Assembly (NCBI RefSeq): GCF_905220415.1
Contig: NC_059547.1
Span: forward strand, 4,910,501-4,974,500
DNA: 64,000 nucleotides
Direction of reading: 5' to 3'
From: Colias croceus
Taxonomy: Eukaryota; Arthropoda; Insecta; Lepidoptera; Pieridae
Shown: piece after piece, positions 10,774 to 22,452 of the stretch
How the letters are laid out: each line of letters starts with the position of its first letter
How positions within the stretch are numbered: the stretch's first letter is position 1
Position numbers and translations under genes: made by a program
Notes under the pieces: model-generated
What the model was told of the DNA's origin: nothing
The model's input: only the letters and a program-made list of their open reading frames with translations
The model's database searches: none

Positions 10774-13700
10774 TCTCTTCGCAAATACTGAGGCTTGACG
10801 GATGTTATTTTAATATCCTATAGAAAACCTTTATAGCTATTGTACCTTTCAGTGGAGGGATTGATCCAAAAATATCGTATTCCTCGTGGCCCGTTTCTCT
10901 AATCCGATTAACAGGAAAAAACAATTTAATCAAACGATATGTACTTCAACAAACATCTTGTATTATAATAGGTATACATAATTAGCTATAGGCTACCTAC
11001 AGACACAAGTAAATATGAAAAACAGTTCATGACGTCATTGTTCCATTAGATACATAATTTATTAAAACTACAGCAGACCGATAAAACTTTAATTTATCTT
11101 ACAATGAAGAACTTATTTACGCAGTTTTTGTAAAGGAATCAAGCGGCTTATTAAAGTATCTACGTGGTTCACAGAATTCTGCCTGATTATGCACAAAATT
11201 TTGTACAACAAAAACGTACCGACACGAAATTGACCGACAAATCCTTAACAAAATCCGGATGCCTGACAAGAATACGTATTCAGGGACACTCGGATCCCTT
11301 ACCTCTTTTCTTTGTTATGTAAATATCTGTGTCTGATAAAAGTTTGCCAACAAATATTTCCAAATACCGATCCATTAGAAAATGAGGAACATTTGCTCGG
11401 AATGAAATAAGATCTCAACGATCAAGCCAATTCTTTGCGTATAAAGTTATACAAACAATTGCTAACCACATTTTACTGAAATATTTTTAGGTTACGTTTT
11501 GAAAATTACAAAAATAATATTTTTCATCGGTTCCTTTCCTTGATGCATCGTAAACCAGGAATGCAAAATAGTTATTAACGTTTCTATAGTATTTTGTAAA
11601 AAAACATAATATTATCATCATTATGACTGTTGCTCTACATAAGCTGCTGTTCCGCAATTTGCGACGTTTTTCACAATCTTCTTCTATTCAATGTACCTAT
11701 GTGTTCCATAGCCATTTAAATAACTCCAAACACTATTAGATCATGAAAATCAAAAAGGCACTAACTACATTTCAGCTAATTCACTAAACGGAGTCAGTCT
11801 TAACACTGGCCGTAACCTTATCAAGCCGCCCCAAATTAGCGCCAGGCTAATTCGATTGATCTAATTGGCGAACACTATATTTTTGGCAGTCGGGCGTTTT
11901 TGTCAACAGTCACGTTTCGGTTGCTTAATCATGAATGACGCGTTTACGTATTCAAGAGAGTTCCTAGCCGCTAACGAGAAGACGCGATAAGTTTACGAAC
12001 GTCGACTTCGAAATTCCCAAAGGCACCTCCCTTGATTATCTGGGATTTCAGATTAACATATTAGAAGTGTTCTGTCTTGTATTGTGGGTTACACGGCTAT
12101 TTAAATAAACATTTATTGATAAATTTTCATTTTAATGTTGTATCAATTCGAACGACGATCTATAAGAAATAATTTATGAAACAATCCTTGTAATGTTCCT
12201 ACCTCATTGTACCCATTGGGCCATGGCCATTTGTGAGGTGCTTTCTTTTTAAAGTAAATAAAGTGAAAAAAATACCCCTAGTGTATCGTTATATTGTGAT
12301 CTATCTTGTTATCAATCACTAATATAGGAAAAAACTTTCATTTAAATACAACAAAGGCGCAGTATTTTCAAAACTTATCTACGGCGCTCGAAGACAAATG
12401 TAATTGAGTAAATTAAAGCAAGTTGTGACGTACATACAGTTACATGAGATAAATAATGTTATCAAGCAATTTGTAGGATATTGGCGGTACGTGAGGTACA
12501 TTTCAGGACTTTTCGCATTGATGTAATTTGTCTACCTTCTATTAAAGATAAAATAAAGTTGGACTATAAGGAACGATGAGGCTTTATATCCTTTTTACTG
12601 CTTTATGTTTGTGCTCAGATGATCATCATTTTATTTTGTTAAAGAAAACGATTTGGATTTATGTTTGAATTATTGAATCATCTTTTTGTTAACTCTGGCG
12701 TTTTGTTATTACTATCAGCAGACATTTTCTATCCTGGTTCACACAAGTCAATGGTTTGCTCGGGTATGCTGTATAGTTTCATATTGAATTGATTTAGTTC
12801 CGTCGATATATGCTATTGCAAATATAGTTTAGCGCCATAAGAGCGTTCGATCTCTTGAACGATTTTGGATTTAGAACGAGGCACAAAACTTTGAGAGGCG
12901 TATCATTGGCATCCCGGAGCGTGGTAAACGAGCCCGAAAATTGCTAGCAATTTATTCGGTTCAAGGGTGACCCGGAATAAAGAGACGAACGCGTTTGTCA
13001 CTCAGTATATTATTTATCGACGGACATTGCGGTATTGAACCAAATAAAACTACCGTATCACGCATTGGTCCCGTTTTCTCAAATGGAAATTTTATTCGAG
13101 TTGCATAAATTATAGGAACTAAGGTTACTGCGCGTTTGAATAGAGCAATAATACTTGTGTTAAGACGACGGCTCTACTTTGGCTAAACGTATACTAAAGA
13201 TAGCTTTTCTATGCATCCTACTTGTGATTATGTTATTATCTCTGATGCTATATTTATGCTTCAGAACTTTAACGTGTGTAGGTACTAAATTGTATTAAAA
13301 ATCTTTTAATTAGCCTATAGTTCACCAATCCAATTAATTATATTATTTAAAAACGATTCACAAAACATGGTCAACATATTATTACAACCTCCAAGTATTT
13401 TTAGGGAAATATTAGTACAAAAAAATTATACTTACACACATTTCTAATCCTTTTCTCTCAAGATTATTGAAAATTGAAAATAACGATAAGTGAGCACTTC
13501 TTACAGAGTGAGCGCGGCGGGAAACTTTCATAGTAATTGAAGTGATAATGGTCTTTTAATAAAAATAAACTAAATACAATTAATTATTAAAGGCACCTAG
13601 GTATCTCTAGATTTAATTCCCAGAAATTGTTATTAATTAATTCAATTAGATCTCGGGAAGATACATAAAATATTTAATTTGTTAGTACTCAAATTCGAGC

Positions 13701-15460
13701 TAAATGGACTTGCTCGAAGTTTGTATGGTAAGTTAATATTGTAAATTAAATAAGAGTGAAATTATTAATTAGTTGCAGCCCGCGGCTTGGCTCACTTTGT
13801 AACAGGAATAGTAGCACACACCTTATTCCAGATCTTATAACTATGATTTTGGCTTTTGTAATCCATTCTATTCTTACGTGATTAAGTAATTCACAATACC
13901 CTTTTTAATAAGCAAATAGTGATATTTTTATGCAAACGTAACATCAACAGATTTTCATTTAGATACGTTTTAAACAAATTAAACTGAGATAAAAACCAAG
14001 GATAAATGGGTAACCTAGTTTACGAGTACCAGAGTTTCTTGTCGGGATTTCTTTGTGGAAACTGTCATCTGAAACGGTGGTACCTAATTGTTGTATAATT
14101 TAACGATTTAAAAGTGCTCTTGAAAGAAGGCTAGTTGAATGAAAACTGTTTGAGGTTTGGGTTTTTAGATCAAGTCCGATTATACTTTTACTGGTGCTAT
14201 AGTAATTTGGTAAAACGTGAATAATTTAAAATCTCCCTTTATGCTAAAAAAGACAATAATTACAAAATATTAAAAAAGTTTAGAGACAATAATATTAAAA
14301 AAAACAAATTATTTGATTCCAAATAATTTATTAAAAAATTATTATATAATTAAACATAAATGAGGTACTTATATCCTTTTCGTATTAACTTTTATCAGCA
14401 GTTCAAACGAAAATCCACAGTCTTATCTAATCATCACGTTTCAGTCCAGCCGAGTTTTGACTAATTTATGACAAATGTCACAAGGGAGATGAACATTTAC
14501 ATAAAACTTTTACCTTTACACATGCGGTCACGTTTGTTTGGCAAACTAACGCTATAAAACAGTACATTCTACTTTGTACAATCTAAGTAACCGTTTTGGC
14601 CTACCTACCTACCTTCCCTAGACAGAGTTTAAAATGCATGTATGAGTCTGGACTTCCTCAACAAGCTTTTCTATCGTCTGTATTTTACAATAACAAGCAA
14701 CAAGTTTAACAATCAATGCTTGAATGTATAAACAACACAAATATTAATAATACAATAAGCAGATACCGAAATTTGTGAAATTATATTTTTCACCCGTTTC
14801 AAATTAATAAAGGGCGAAACATAATAATCTATTTAGATACGCTTTTGACTGTTTAAAATACTATCGTTAAATTCTTGTTATCCTGTCCAAATGTTCACGG
14901 CAAAGTTTGAAGGTAGCTTAAAAGGAGTTATCTGAAGCTTATCATTGGCCTTAAAGAAAACATCTGAAGCAATGTTTTTTGCCGCCAGTAGATACCCATT
15001 TCAGGTATTTTGTTGACAGATAAGAGCAAGCCAAGTTGGGCCACGCCGCAATGTAATTCCAAGGCTTTGCGCACTACGTGCCTACAGTTGAAAGCTGATA
15101 AACCTTTGTTTTCTTATCTCGCGTTGCCACTGGCTCGTCGTCACTCCCAGGCGCTGAAATTAAAAATGTCTCTTTTGTTATTTATGAAGATACAGCTCTA
15201 TCGAGTTTGGCGATCTTTAATGACTTACAGATCAAATACCAATTTGTTGGAATTGTGTTCAATATTAATTTAAACAGAGATTCAGAGTTGAAATATTTAT
15301 TCCTTTTTTCAAAATGAATTTTTATATTTAAAATACTCAGGACTTAGAATGGGGAGTAACACTAAACTGAGTTGTGACGAGTTTACGACAAAAATCAAAT
15401 AATATGTTTGTAAACATAGTCCTGTTTCCACGCGATATAGAACAAATGCATATTATGTTT
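10774..15460. other. Non-coding stretch with a few GC-richer islands
   Basis: No gene is recognisable. Two islands (about 11800-12060 and 12840-13080) are clearly less AT-rich and denser in CpG than their surroundings, yet carry no long open frame, so they are candidate regulatory DNA. The open frame at 15010-15273 shows no domain. Confidence 0.5.
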
Positions 15461-15466
15461 TACTAG

Positions 15467-15660
15467 CTGTGCCCTGCGGTTATTACTCCGCTCCTATTGG
15501 TTTTAGCGTGATGATATAGCCATATGTTGATTGTACCTGTTAGTAATATTCATGCAAAATTTGAAGTAAATCCATGCGTTTGGCTTGGACATACATACAG
15601 ACAAACAGGCGAAAATTCAAAAGCGGAAATTGATTGCATACACATAACATAGTTAAGATT
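15467..15660 (+). repeat. Short dispersed repeat (ctagctgtgccc type)
   Basis: It starts 'actagctgtgccctgcggtt' and contains 'gttagtaatattcatgcaaaatttgaagt' (shared with 43085-43250) and 'cagacaaacag'. This is a familiar lepidopteran short repeat with decayed sequence; class uncertain. Confidence 0.6.
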
Positions 15661-15967
15661 CTAATTAAAAATAAATCGACTTTAACTATTTCAAAGGTTA
15701 TTTTTTTCTGGTATTAATTTTGATTCATCCATTGTATGAAATATGAGGTGATTGAGAAGGTCTACAACCTACAATAATTACTATTTGCTACGTATTTACG
15801 AACAAAACTAATCATAATCTCAATAATAATGTTTTGTATAGGGAATAAAAATGATATTTACGTCACCACAAACTTGTTTCTCGAGGCCAAACTATGAATC
15901 AAATGTATCATAATATTTAACAGACGCATCTCAAACTTCTTATCAAGACGTCGCTCTTTTTGCAAAC

Positions 15968-16363
15968 ATGAGTCAGTTATTCCAAATTGCCTTAACTGTG
16001 ACGATACTTTTCACTGCTATCTCTTGTTGGGAGTACACAAAAGAAGAAGGTGTAAACTTTGGTTTTAAACGAGACCAGCAAATAAAAAATCTAAATCCGC
16101 CATTGACTAAGCCCGTTCAATATGACTCAAATAAAGCAACTCAACTATTCGAAAAATTCATGAAAGATTACAATAAAGAATACAAGGATGAAAACGAATA
16201 CAAAATGCGTTACAACCTCTTCTTATCAAATATAGATTTTGTCAATAAATTCAACGCAGAGGGCAGGAGTTCAACGGTGGATATCAATATGTTTTCAGAT
16301 TTGAGTGAAAAAGAAATTGATGAGCTAACTGGAAATATTGATGAAGCTGAGGATGAAGCTTAA
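15968..16363 (+). CDS. Secreted cathepsin-propeptide (I29) inhibitor-like protein
   Basis: This 131-residue protein has one exon as visible here. Residues 1-~20 are a clear signal peptide. Residues ~55-120 form an I29 domain, the inhibitory propeptide of cathepsin L-like cysteine proteases, without any protease domain. The ERFNIN pattern is complete (E-x3-R-x3-F-x2-N-x3-V-x3-N in the stretch starting EYKMRYNLF), followed by the GNFD-like DINMFSD. Stand-alone I29 proteins such as Bombyx BCPI and Drosophila crammer inhibit cathepsin L-like enzymes, so a secreted protease inhibitor is the likely role. A linker of ~35 residues between signal and domain and an acidic tail (GNIDEAEDEA) set it apart from its relatives at 38571 and 57019. 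No TATA box or close poly-A signal was identified. Confidence 0.85.
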   Translation: MSQLFQIALTVTILFTAISCWEYTKEEGVNFGFKRDQQIKNLNPPLTKPVQYDSNKATQLFEKFMKDYNKEYKDENEYKMRYNLFLSNIDFVNKFNAEGRSSTVDINMFSDLSEKEIDELTGNIDEAEDEA

Positions 16364-16396
16364 TTTGGATACATGGTACGTACATTTATTTCTAAC

Positions 16397-16572
16397 TAGC
16401 TTCCGCCTGCGGCTTCGCCCGCGTGGTGTTTTGATAAAAGGTAGCCTATGTTCTTTCTCACGGTCTAAAGATTGTCTGTGCCAAATTTCATCAAAATCGG
16501 TTGAGAGGTTTAAGCGGAAAAGCGTAACAGACAGACAGACAGAGTTCGCATTTATAATATTAGTAGGGATTT
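16397..16572 (+). repeat. Short dispersed repeat with (cagacaga) tail
   Basis: It starts 'ctagcttccgcctgcggctt', contains 'caaatttcatcaaaatcggtt', and ends in a cagacagacagacaga run followed by 'ttataatattagtaggga'. This is a very common lepidopteran repeat, probably a non-autonomous element or LINE tail. It lies 33 bases past the I29 gene stop. Confidence 0.75.
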
Positions 16573-17381
16573 TACTCGTGTGAACTAATAAGTTACATTT
16601 GCTATTTTATTTATTCAAAAAACACATAACTATACAATAATATAGTTACCAGAACATTTCTTTACAGTGCATGTTTTTAGAGTAATTTCTATGTAAAATT
16701 TAAAGATGTCAATACAATACAGTGAGTAAAAAAATTGTTTTTGTCTATTGGTTAGCTGTATTTACGTAGAACCACTGGACAGATTTTGACAAAATTTATT
16801 TAAATTTTGACGGATTAAAAAAAAGAAGAATTTGAGGGTTGGCTTTTCAAGCGTGGATTTCAAATGATAGGTCTTTAAAAATTAAACTAAAGGTTTTTTG
16901 CTAAAATAATTAATTAACTTAAATATACCAAGTCTGAATACTGCCTCTTCTTCGATATAAATTACAGACAAGACAAAATTTCGTAGGGGTGAAAAGCTAG
17001 AATAACGTGTAAAGTATAATAATAATATAAATATAACGTCAAAACAGTTTGATATGAACGTTTATTGGACCTATAAATATTTAAGCACTTAAGCGGTCTT
17101 GAGCGTCGATTCCACTAGCGTCAAAGTCTTAAGACGTAAATCTTGACATCATAATGGAAGAGCTTTTTATGCGCCCGTTAACGCGCATAAACATCAATAT
17201 TAATGTTCTATTAAAGGGCCCATTCGACGCTTTTCGCCTCTGTTATCGCTATTCATATTTACATTTTGATACTACGGATAAGAGCCACTATTTGAGCGTA
17301 GTAAACGATTGCTCCGATGCTTTTAAGCTTGTTGTTTTGGTATCTGTGGTCAAAATTCTGAAGCGCAAAATTCGTACATCT
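16573..17381. other. Non-coding stretch
   Basis: AT-rich. The open frame at 17154-17387 has no domain and overlaps repeat sequence. Nothing else is seen. Confidence 0.5.
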
Positions 17382-17439
17382 TACTAATATTATAAACCTG
17401 CACGTTTATGAGGATGAATGAATATAGATTGTAGGTATG
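17382..17439 (+). repeat. Repeat fragment that hosts the fold-back element
   Basis: The 'ttactaatattataaa' start and 'gaggatgaatgaat' are typical of the same lepidopteran repeat family seen at 37670 and 44085. The fold-back element follows directly, so it may have inserted into this repeat. Confidence 0.45.
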
Positions 17440-17443
17440 TATA

Positions 17444-19542
17444 CAGGGTGTAATCGTTAAGTGTGCACAGGCGATTTTTCCGTAAGTATTACAGATAACA
17501 AAAAACTTTAAACTGATATCGAAAGTACTTAACCTTATGAGTAAAATGGCCGTAATAAATTTTTAAAAATAAATCGAGAAATATAAAAAAAAATATCTTT
17601 AAACCCTCCCATACATTAAGTATGAAATATGAATATCCCATATACATTTAATATGAAAGATTTTAGCTTTCTTTTTCTTTTTTTGGTTTTCTGCTTTAAT
17701 TACTTCGCAAATTTGAAGTGGCATTTTCCACGCTTTTTCCGGACATTTTCACGCATTTTCCGGGACTTTTACAGGCATTTTCCGGGAATTATCCAGGCAT
17801 TTCCCAGGCATTTTCCGGATGTCCCCGGAAAATGCCTGCGTGAAAATGTCCGGGGAAAAAGTGGAACATACCTGGAAAAACCCCGGAAAAGCCTGGGAAT
17901 TTCCCGGAAAATGCCTGGGAAATGCCTGGAAAATTCCCGGAAAATATCCGGAAAATGCGTGAAAATGTCCGGGAAAAGTGTGGAAAATGCCTGGAAAATC
18001 CTCGGAAAATGCCAGGGAAAAGCCTGGAAAATATCCGAAAAATGCCTGGGAAATATCCGGAAAATGCCTGGGAAATGCCCGGAAAATTCCCGGTAAATAT
18101 CCGGAAAATGCGTGAAAATGTCCGGGAAAAGTGTGGAAAACGCCTGGAAAATCCTCGGAAAATGCCTGGAAAATCCTCGGAAAATGCCAGGGAAAAGCCT
18201 GGAAAATTCCCGGAAAATATCCGGACAATGCGTGAAATGTCCGGGAAAAGAAAGCATTTTAAATGCCTGGAAATCCCCGGAATATAGGGGAGGTGTACTT
18301 ATTACTTTACAGGTATTTCCCGGAAAATGAAAATTCCCGGAAAATGTCTGGATAATATCCGGAAAATGCCTGGGAAATGCCCGGAAAATGCCCGGAAAAT
18401 ATCCGGAAAATGCGTGAAAATGCCCGGGAAAAGTGTGGAAAACGCCTGGAAAATCCTCGGAAAATGCCAGGGAAAAGCCTGGAAAATATCCGGGAAATGC
18501 CTGGAAATGCCCGGAAAATATCCGGAAAATGCCGGGGAAATGCCCGGAAAATGCCCGGAAAATGCCTGGAAAATATCCGGAAAATGCCTGGGAAATATCC
18601 GGGAAATGCCCGGAAAATATCCGGACAATGCGTGAAATGGCCGGGAAAAGCGTTTTAAATGCCTGGAAATCCCCGGAATACAGGTACTTTACAGGTATTC
18701 CCGGAAAATGAAAATTCCCGGAAAATGTCTGGATAATATCCGGAAAATGCCTGGGAAATGCCCGGAAAAATATCCGGAAAATGCGTGAAAATGTCCGGGA
18801 AAAGTGTGGAAAACGCCTGGAAAATCCTCGGAAAATGCCTGGAAAATCCTCGGGAAATGCCTGGGAAATGCCCGGAAAATATCTGGAAAATGCGTGAAAA
18901 TATCCGGAAAATGCCTGGGAAATATCCGGAAAATGCCTGGGAAATGCCCGGAAAATGCCCGGAAAATATCCGGACAATGCCTGAAATGTCCGGGAAAAGC
19001 GTTTTAAATGCCTGGAAATCCCCGGAATACAGGGGAGGTGTACTTATTACTTTACAGGTATTTTCCGAGGATTTTCCGGGAATTTTCCGGGCATTTCCCA
19101 GGCATTTTCCGGGATTTTCCCAGACATTTTCTGGATATTTTCCAGGCATTTCCCAGACATTTTCCGGACATTTTCCTGGCATTTTCCGAGGATTTTCCAG
19201 GCGTTTTCCACACTTTTCCCATTCCACATTTCCACATTTTCACGCATTTTCCGGATATTTTCCGGGAATTTTCCGGGCATTTCCCAGGCATTTTCCGTGA
19301 AATTCCCAGGCATTTTCCGGGAATTTCCTACCGTAACGTATATGGGATATTCATATTAATTCATACTTAATGTATGGGAGGGTTTAAAGGTAATTTTTTT
19401 GATATTTCTCGATTTATTTTTAAAAATTTATTACGGCCATTTTACTCATTAGGTTAAGTACTTTCGATATCAGTTTAAAGTTTTTTGTTATCTGTAAAAC
19501 TTACGGAAAAATCGCCTGTGCACACTTAACGATTACACCCTG
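17444..19542. mobile_element. Fold-back element with an 11-bp minisatellite core
   Basis: This 2,099-bp element starts CAGGGTGTAATCG and ends with the exact inverse. Its terminal inverted repeats are ~200 bp (17444-17646 and 19341-19542). Both ends are flanked by TATA (17440-17443, 19543-19546), consistent with a TA or TATA target duplication. Inside the left arm is ~70 bp of unique DNA (17647-17717), then ~1.6 kb of tandem 11-bp units. No transposase frame is present, so it would have to be mobilised by another element. The superfamily is unassigned; the CAGGGTG ends plus TA would suit a Tc1/mariner-like origin, which is only a guess. Confidence 0.8.
17718..19330. repeat. 11-bp minisatellite (ggaaaatgcct and variants)
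   Basis: There are about 145 units of an 11-bp motif, mostly GGAAAAT followed by GCCT, ATCC, GCCC or TCCC. Unit joins create CCGG very often. Orientation flips twice: the first ~105 bp and the last ~270 bp are inverted relative to the middle. Within the middle a longer order of ~350-390 bp repeats, marked by 'tggaaatccccggaata' at ~18270, ~18663 and ~19012. The many long overlapping open frames on both strands are artefacts: the motif lacks stops and 11 is not a multiple of 3, so every frame stays open. Confidence 0.9.
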
Positions 19543-19546
19543 TATA

Positions 19547-20940
19547 ATGTATATATTTGGTGTTATTTATTTTTTTATTTTTTTATTTACATGAAAACTA
19601 TTTAACGTGTTTTATGTATGTGTGATTGTATGTGAGTAAAGTAAAGATAACGTTTTAAAGTATTTGAAGTAATTAAATTACAATACTGTTAATTAAATGG
19701 AAAACAATTAATAACAATTTCATCTTATTTGTAAGTATTCCTATTGTAATAAATACGATTCTAAATAAGGATTTTATAAATGACTTTCGACAACAATGAG
19801 AAAACATAATTATATCTATTATTATTAGAAATTCAAAACCAATTAAATAATTTTGAAAAGCACGTTGCGAACATTTCAAATATAATTCCTTCAACACAAT
19901 GGTTCCTACTTAATAAACGGTGTTACTTTGAGAAGCCTTACAAATTAACTTTTGGTTTCATAATAAAATTATATCTTTGGAAGCATCTAAGAAGTTTTTC
20001 TTCAATACTTTATTAGAGGTATTGTCACTAATTCTTTGATTTCCAATTTCGGTTGGAAAACGGAATAAAGTGGTTATGAATCGCTTTATAAACGTAAAAT
20101 ATTTAATCCATAAATATAGTTATACTTGTCACCTTAATAATAATTTTGGTGTGATATTTTACTTAATTTCCATTTCGCTGTTATTAAAACTTCACTACTC
20201 ATTTTTAGCTTGAATAAAATATAAACAATAGACCCAGGATACATAAATTGTTATGTAAATAATTATGAATTCAATAGCTAACTCGCCGCATTTATTGTAT
20301 TTAATAACTAATAATATTTTAGTGCCCATATTATAAACTATAAAATAGCTTTCAAGGTTAATAGTGACCTAACTGACAAGCTGATTAAATTAAATATGGT
20401 TCCTATTCAATATTATTTTAATAAAAAAATATTCAAATATAATAATGCCTAAAACACATCGCAGAAAATGGCATGAAGCGCTACATAGTCGAAGTCTAAA
20501 CCGTTAAATAAATCTTGTTAATAATCAGGTTAAAGAATTTTGCAGAGTATGCTCACGCGTTGTCGGCTTGGGTCGGCATAAGGCAGCATAATGAATTAAA
20601 TTAGGTCTCCTGATAACCTCTCACAATCTCGGTACGGAGATCCTGCAAGGGTTTAAGGTTCAGTGACAGGGATAATGCGTTTTACTGTCACCTATAAAAT
20701 GCTTCCATTCATTTATCACGCGATTTTCACAAGCCTATTATAGCAGCTTTATTAGCTGCGAATGTTTCACAGCTCAATACGTAAACATTTTTCCGTAAAA
20801 CTTTTTTCGTGTACGCAGCACTAAGTGCTCTAGTTAGTGCTCTATAAATTGAATTTTCGATGGAATTTTAAAATTAAAAAGCCTACTTTATATAAATAAC
20901 AGCAATAATTTAATTATAATTATTTAAAAATTTTAAGTGT
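19547..20940. other. Non-coding stretch
   Basis: AT-rich, no recognisable gene. The short minus-strand open frame at 19673-19897 is low complexity. Confidence 0.5.
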
Positions 20941-20944
20941 CACA

Positions 20945-21128
20945 GTATAAAACAAAGTCGCTTTCTCTGTCCTCATCTATGTCCCTTTGTATGCTTAAAT
21001 CTTTAAAACTACGCAACGGATTGTGATGCGGTTTTTTTAAATAGATAGAGTGATTCAAGAGGAAGGTTTTAGTGTATAATTTATTAGGTTTTAGAGAAAG
21101 CAGGCGAAGCCGCGGGCGGTAAACTAGT
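20945..21128 (-). repeat. Short dispersed repeat (gcaggcgaagccgcgggcgg type)
   Basis: It contains 'acaaagtcgctttctctgtc', 'aaaactacgcaacggattgtgatgcgg' and the end 'gcaggcgaagccgcgggcgg'. All are standard parts of a very common lepidopteran repeat. A reverse-orientation copy lies at 36650-36840. Confidence 0.75.
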
Positions 21129-21945
21129 TAACTATAAAAATAAATAAAATAAACTTATTTCGAGTTTTACACTCACAAAAACAGTTTTTATTTTAATCAA
21201 ATTTCTTATTTTATTTTTGAGAAATGTCTTTGAATTTATTTTCTGTATTATATATCTTTGAATACATTATGTTATAGAAATATATTAGGAAAGCATAGCA
21301 AAGCCCCATAGCTTGCGTTTACGACAGAACAGAAAACATCGTTTACAAGATGGTTTTTGTTCCCAATACATACCAATTGTGATGCCATTAAGCGAAAGAA
21401 ATATTGTATCACAATACCAATCCATGTAATGCCCTAGGTAACAGGCGTGCTAAACCTTCTTATCTATGCCATTCTTTAGCCGCTACCGTAATTTTACGAT
21501 ACGTCCAAGATGTCGCGTAGTCGCGCCGCGCCGGTGGAAGCGAGCTTTTAAAAACCTTTTAACCGATTCTATCCAATATGTGATATTTGTGCTAGACAAA
21601 TGTACATTGTTCTCATAAAATTCTGATAAGTTTTATGATATAACATTTAAACTTTATAAGGAAGTAGTTAAGGCTGTGTTCTTTATAAAATAGGTAATCC
21701 AACAATGAATCCAACGCGTTGGCATGATATTGGCTTAGTATCAACAACAATTAGTTGGAAATTAAAGGGCAAATAGAGCAATTAGTGGTTAATCCTTTAA
21801 GTAATTGAATTAAGACATGTATTAAATGACTTCCGTTATGATGTGTTTGTTGGCATAACATACAATAACTGTTGATGAATATAATGATGAAGAATTGTGT
21901 TTGAGCTAAAGATTATTAATTTAAGTAATGTAATTATATATTTAT

Positions 21946-22185
21946 TTATTTATAAAAACTTTATTGCGCTTAAATATAACTTACACTAAGTACAATTGGC
22001 GGTCTTATCGCTTAGAGTGATTTCTTCCAGATAACCTTTGGTACAATAGAGGAATAAATACATAAATGGGTAGTGCATATACCTACATACTTCAATTATA
22101 TTATAAAAATACTTTAATAAAAAGGATAAAAATATAAGTGAATTGCAGTCTGTATTCAGGTCATTAGACGTATACATTATTATCT
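21946..22185 (-). repeat. LINE 3'-end-like repeat
   Basis: 'ataaaaactttattgcgctt' and 'ggcggtcttatcgcttagagtgatttcttccag' are the reverse complement of the tails seen at 32345 and 41385. It looks like a LINE 3' end. It is decayed and has no open frame. Confidence 0.6.
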
Positions 22186-22369
22186 TAAGTCCAACGATAC
22201 AAACTGCTTTTGGCAGAGATCCTGCTTCTATCTGATTTGGATTTTCCTAAAAACACTTTAATGGTACTTATGACTGAACCAGATAAAATTCTAAGAATAT
22301 TAAAGAAACTGATCTATTGTAATGCATGTTTGCGTTAGACAGAAAACGCCTAGCTACCTAACAGTGAAA

Positions 22370-22452
22370 TAATTTTTCAAATCGGCCCGTAGTTTCTGAT
22401 ATTAGCGCGTTCAAGCATACAAACTATTCAGCTATATAATATTAGTATAGAT
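22370..22452 (+). repeat. Short dispersed repeat end
   Basis: 'tttttcaaatcggcccgtagtttctga' and the end 'ttcagctatataatattagtataga' match the common lepidopteran repeat tail. Confidence 0.55.

Noticed and set aside
17718..19330. CRISPR-like array
   Set aside because: Units are 11 bp without unique spacers, in a eukaryotic setting and inside an inverted-repeat transposon.
17629..19370. Many long overlapping open frames on both strands, up to ~400 residues, rich in PGK, ENIRKM or FPGIFR
   Set aside because: They are translations of the 11-bp minisatellite. The unit has no stop in any frame and shifts frame each unit, so open frames arise on both strands without coding function.
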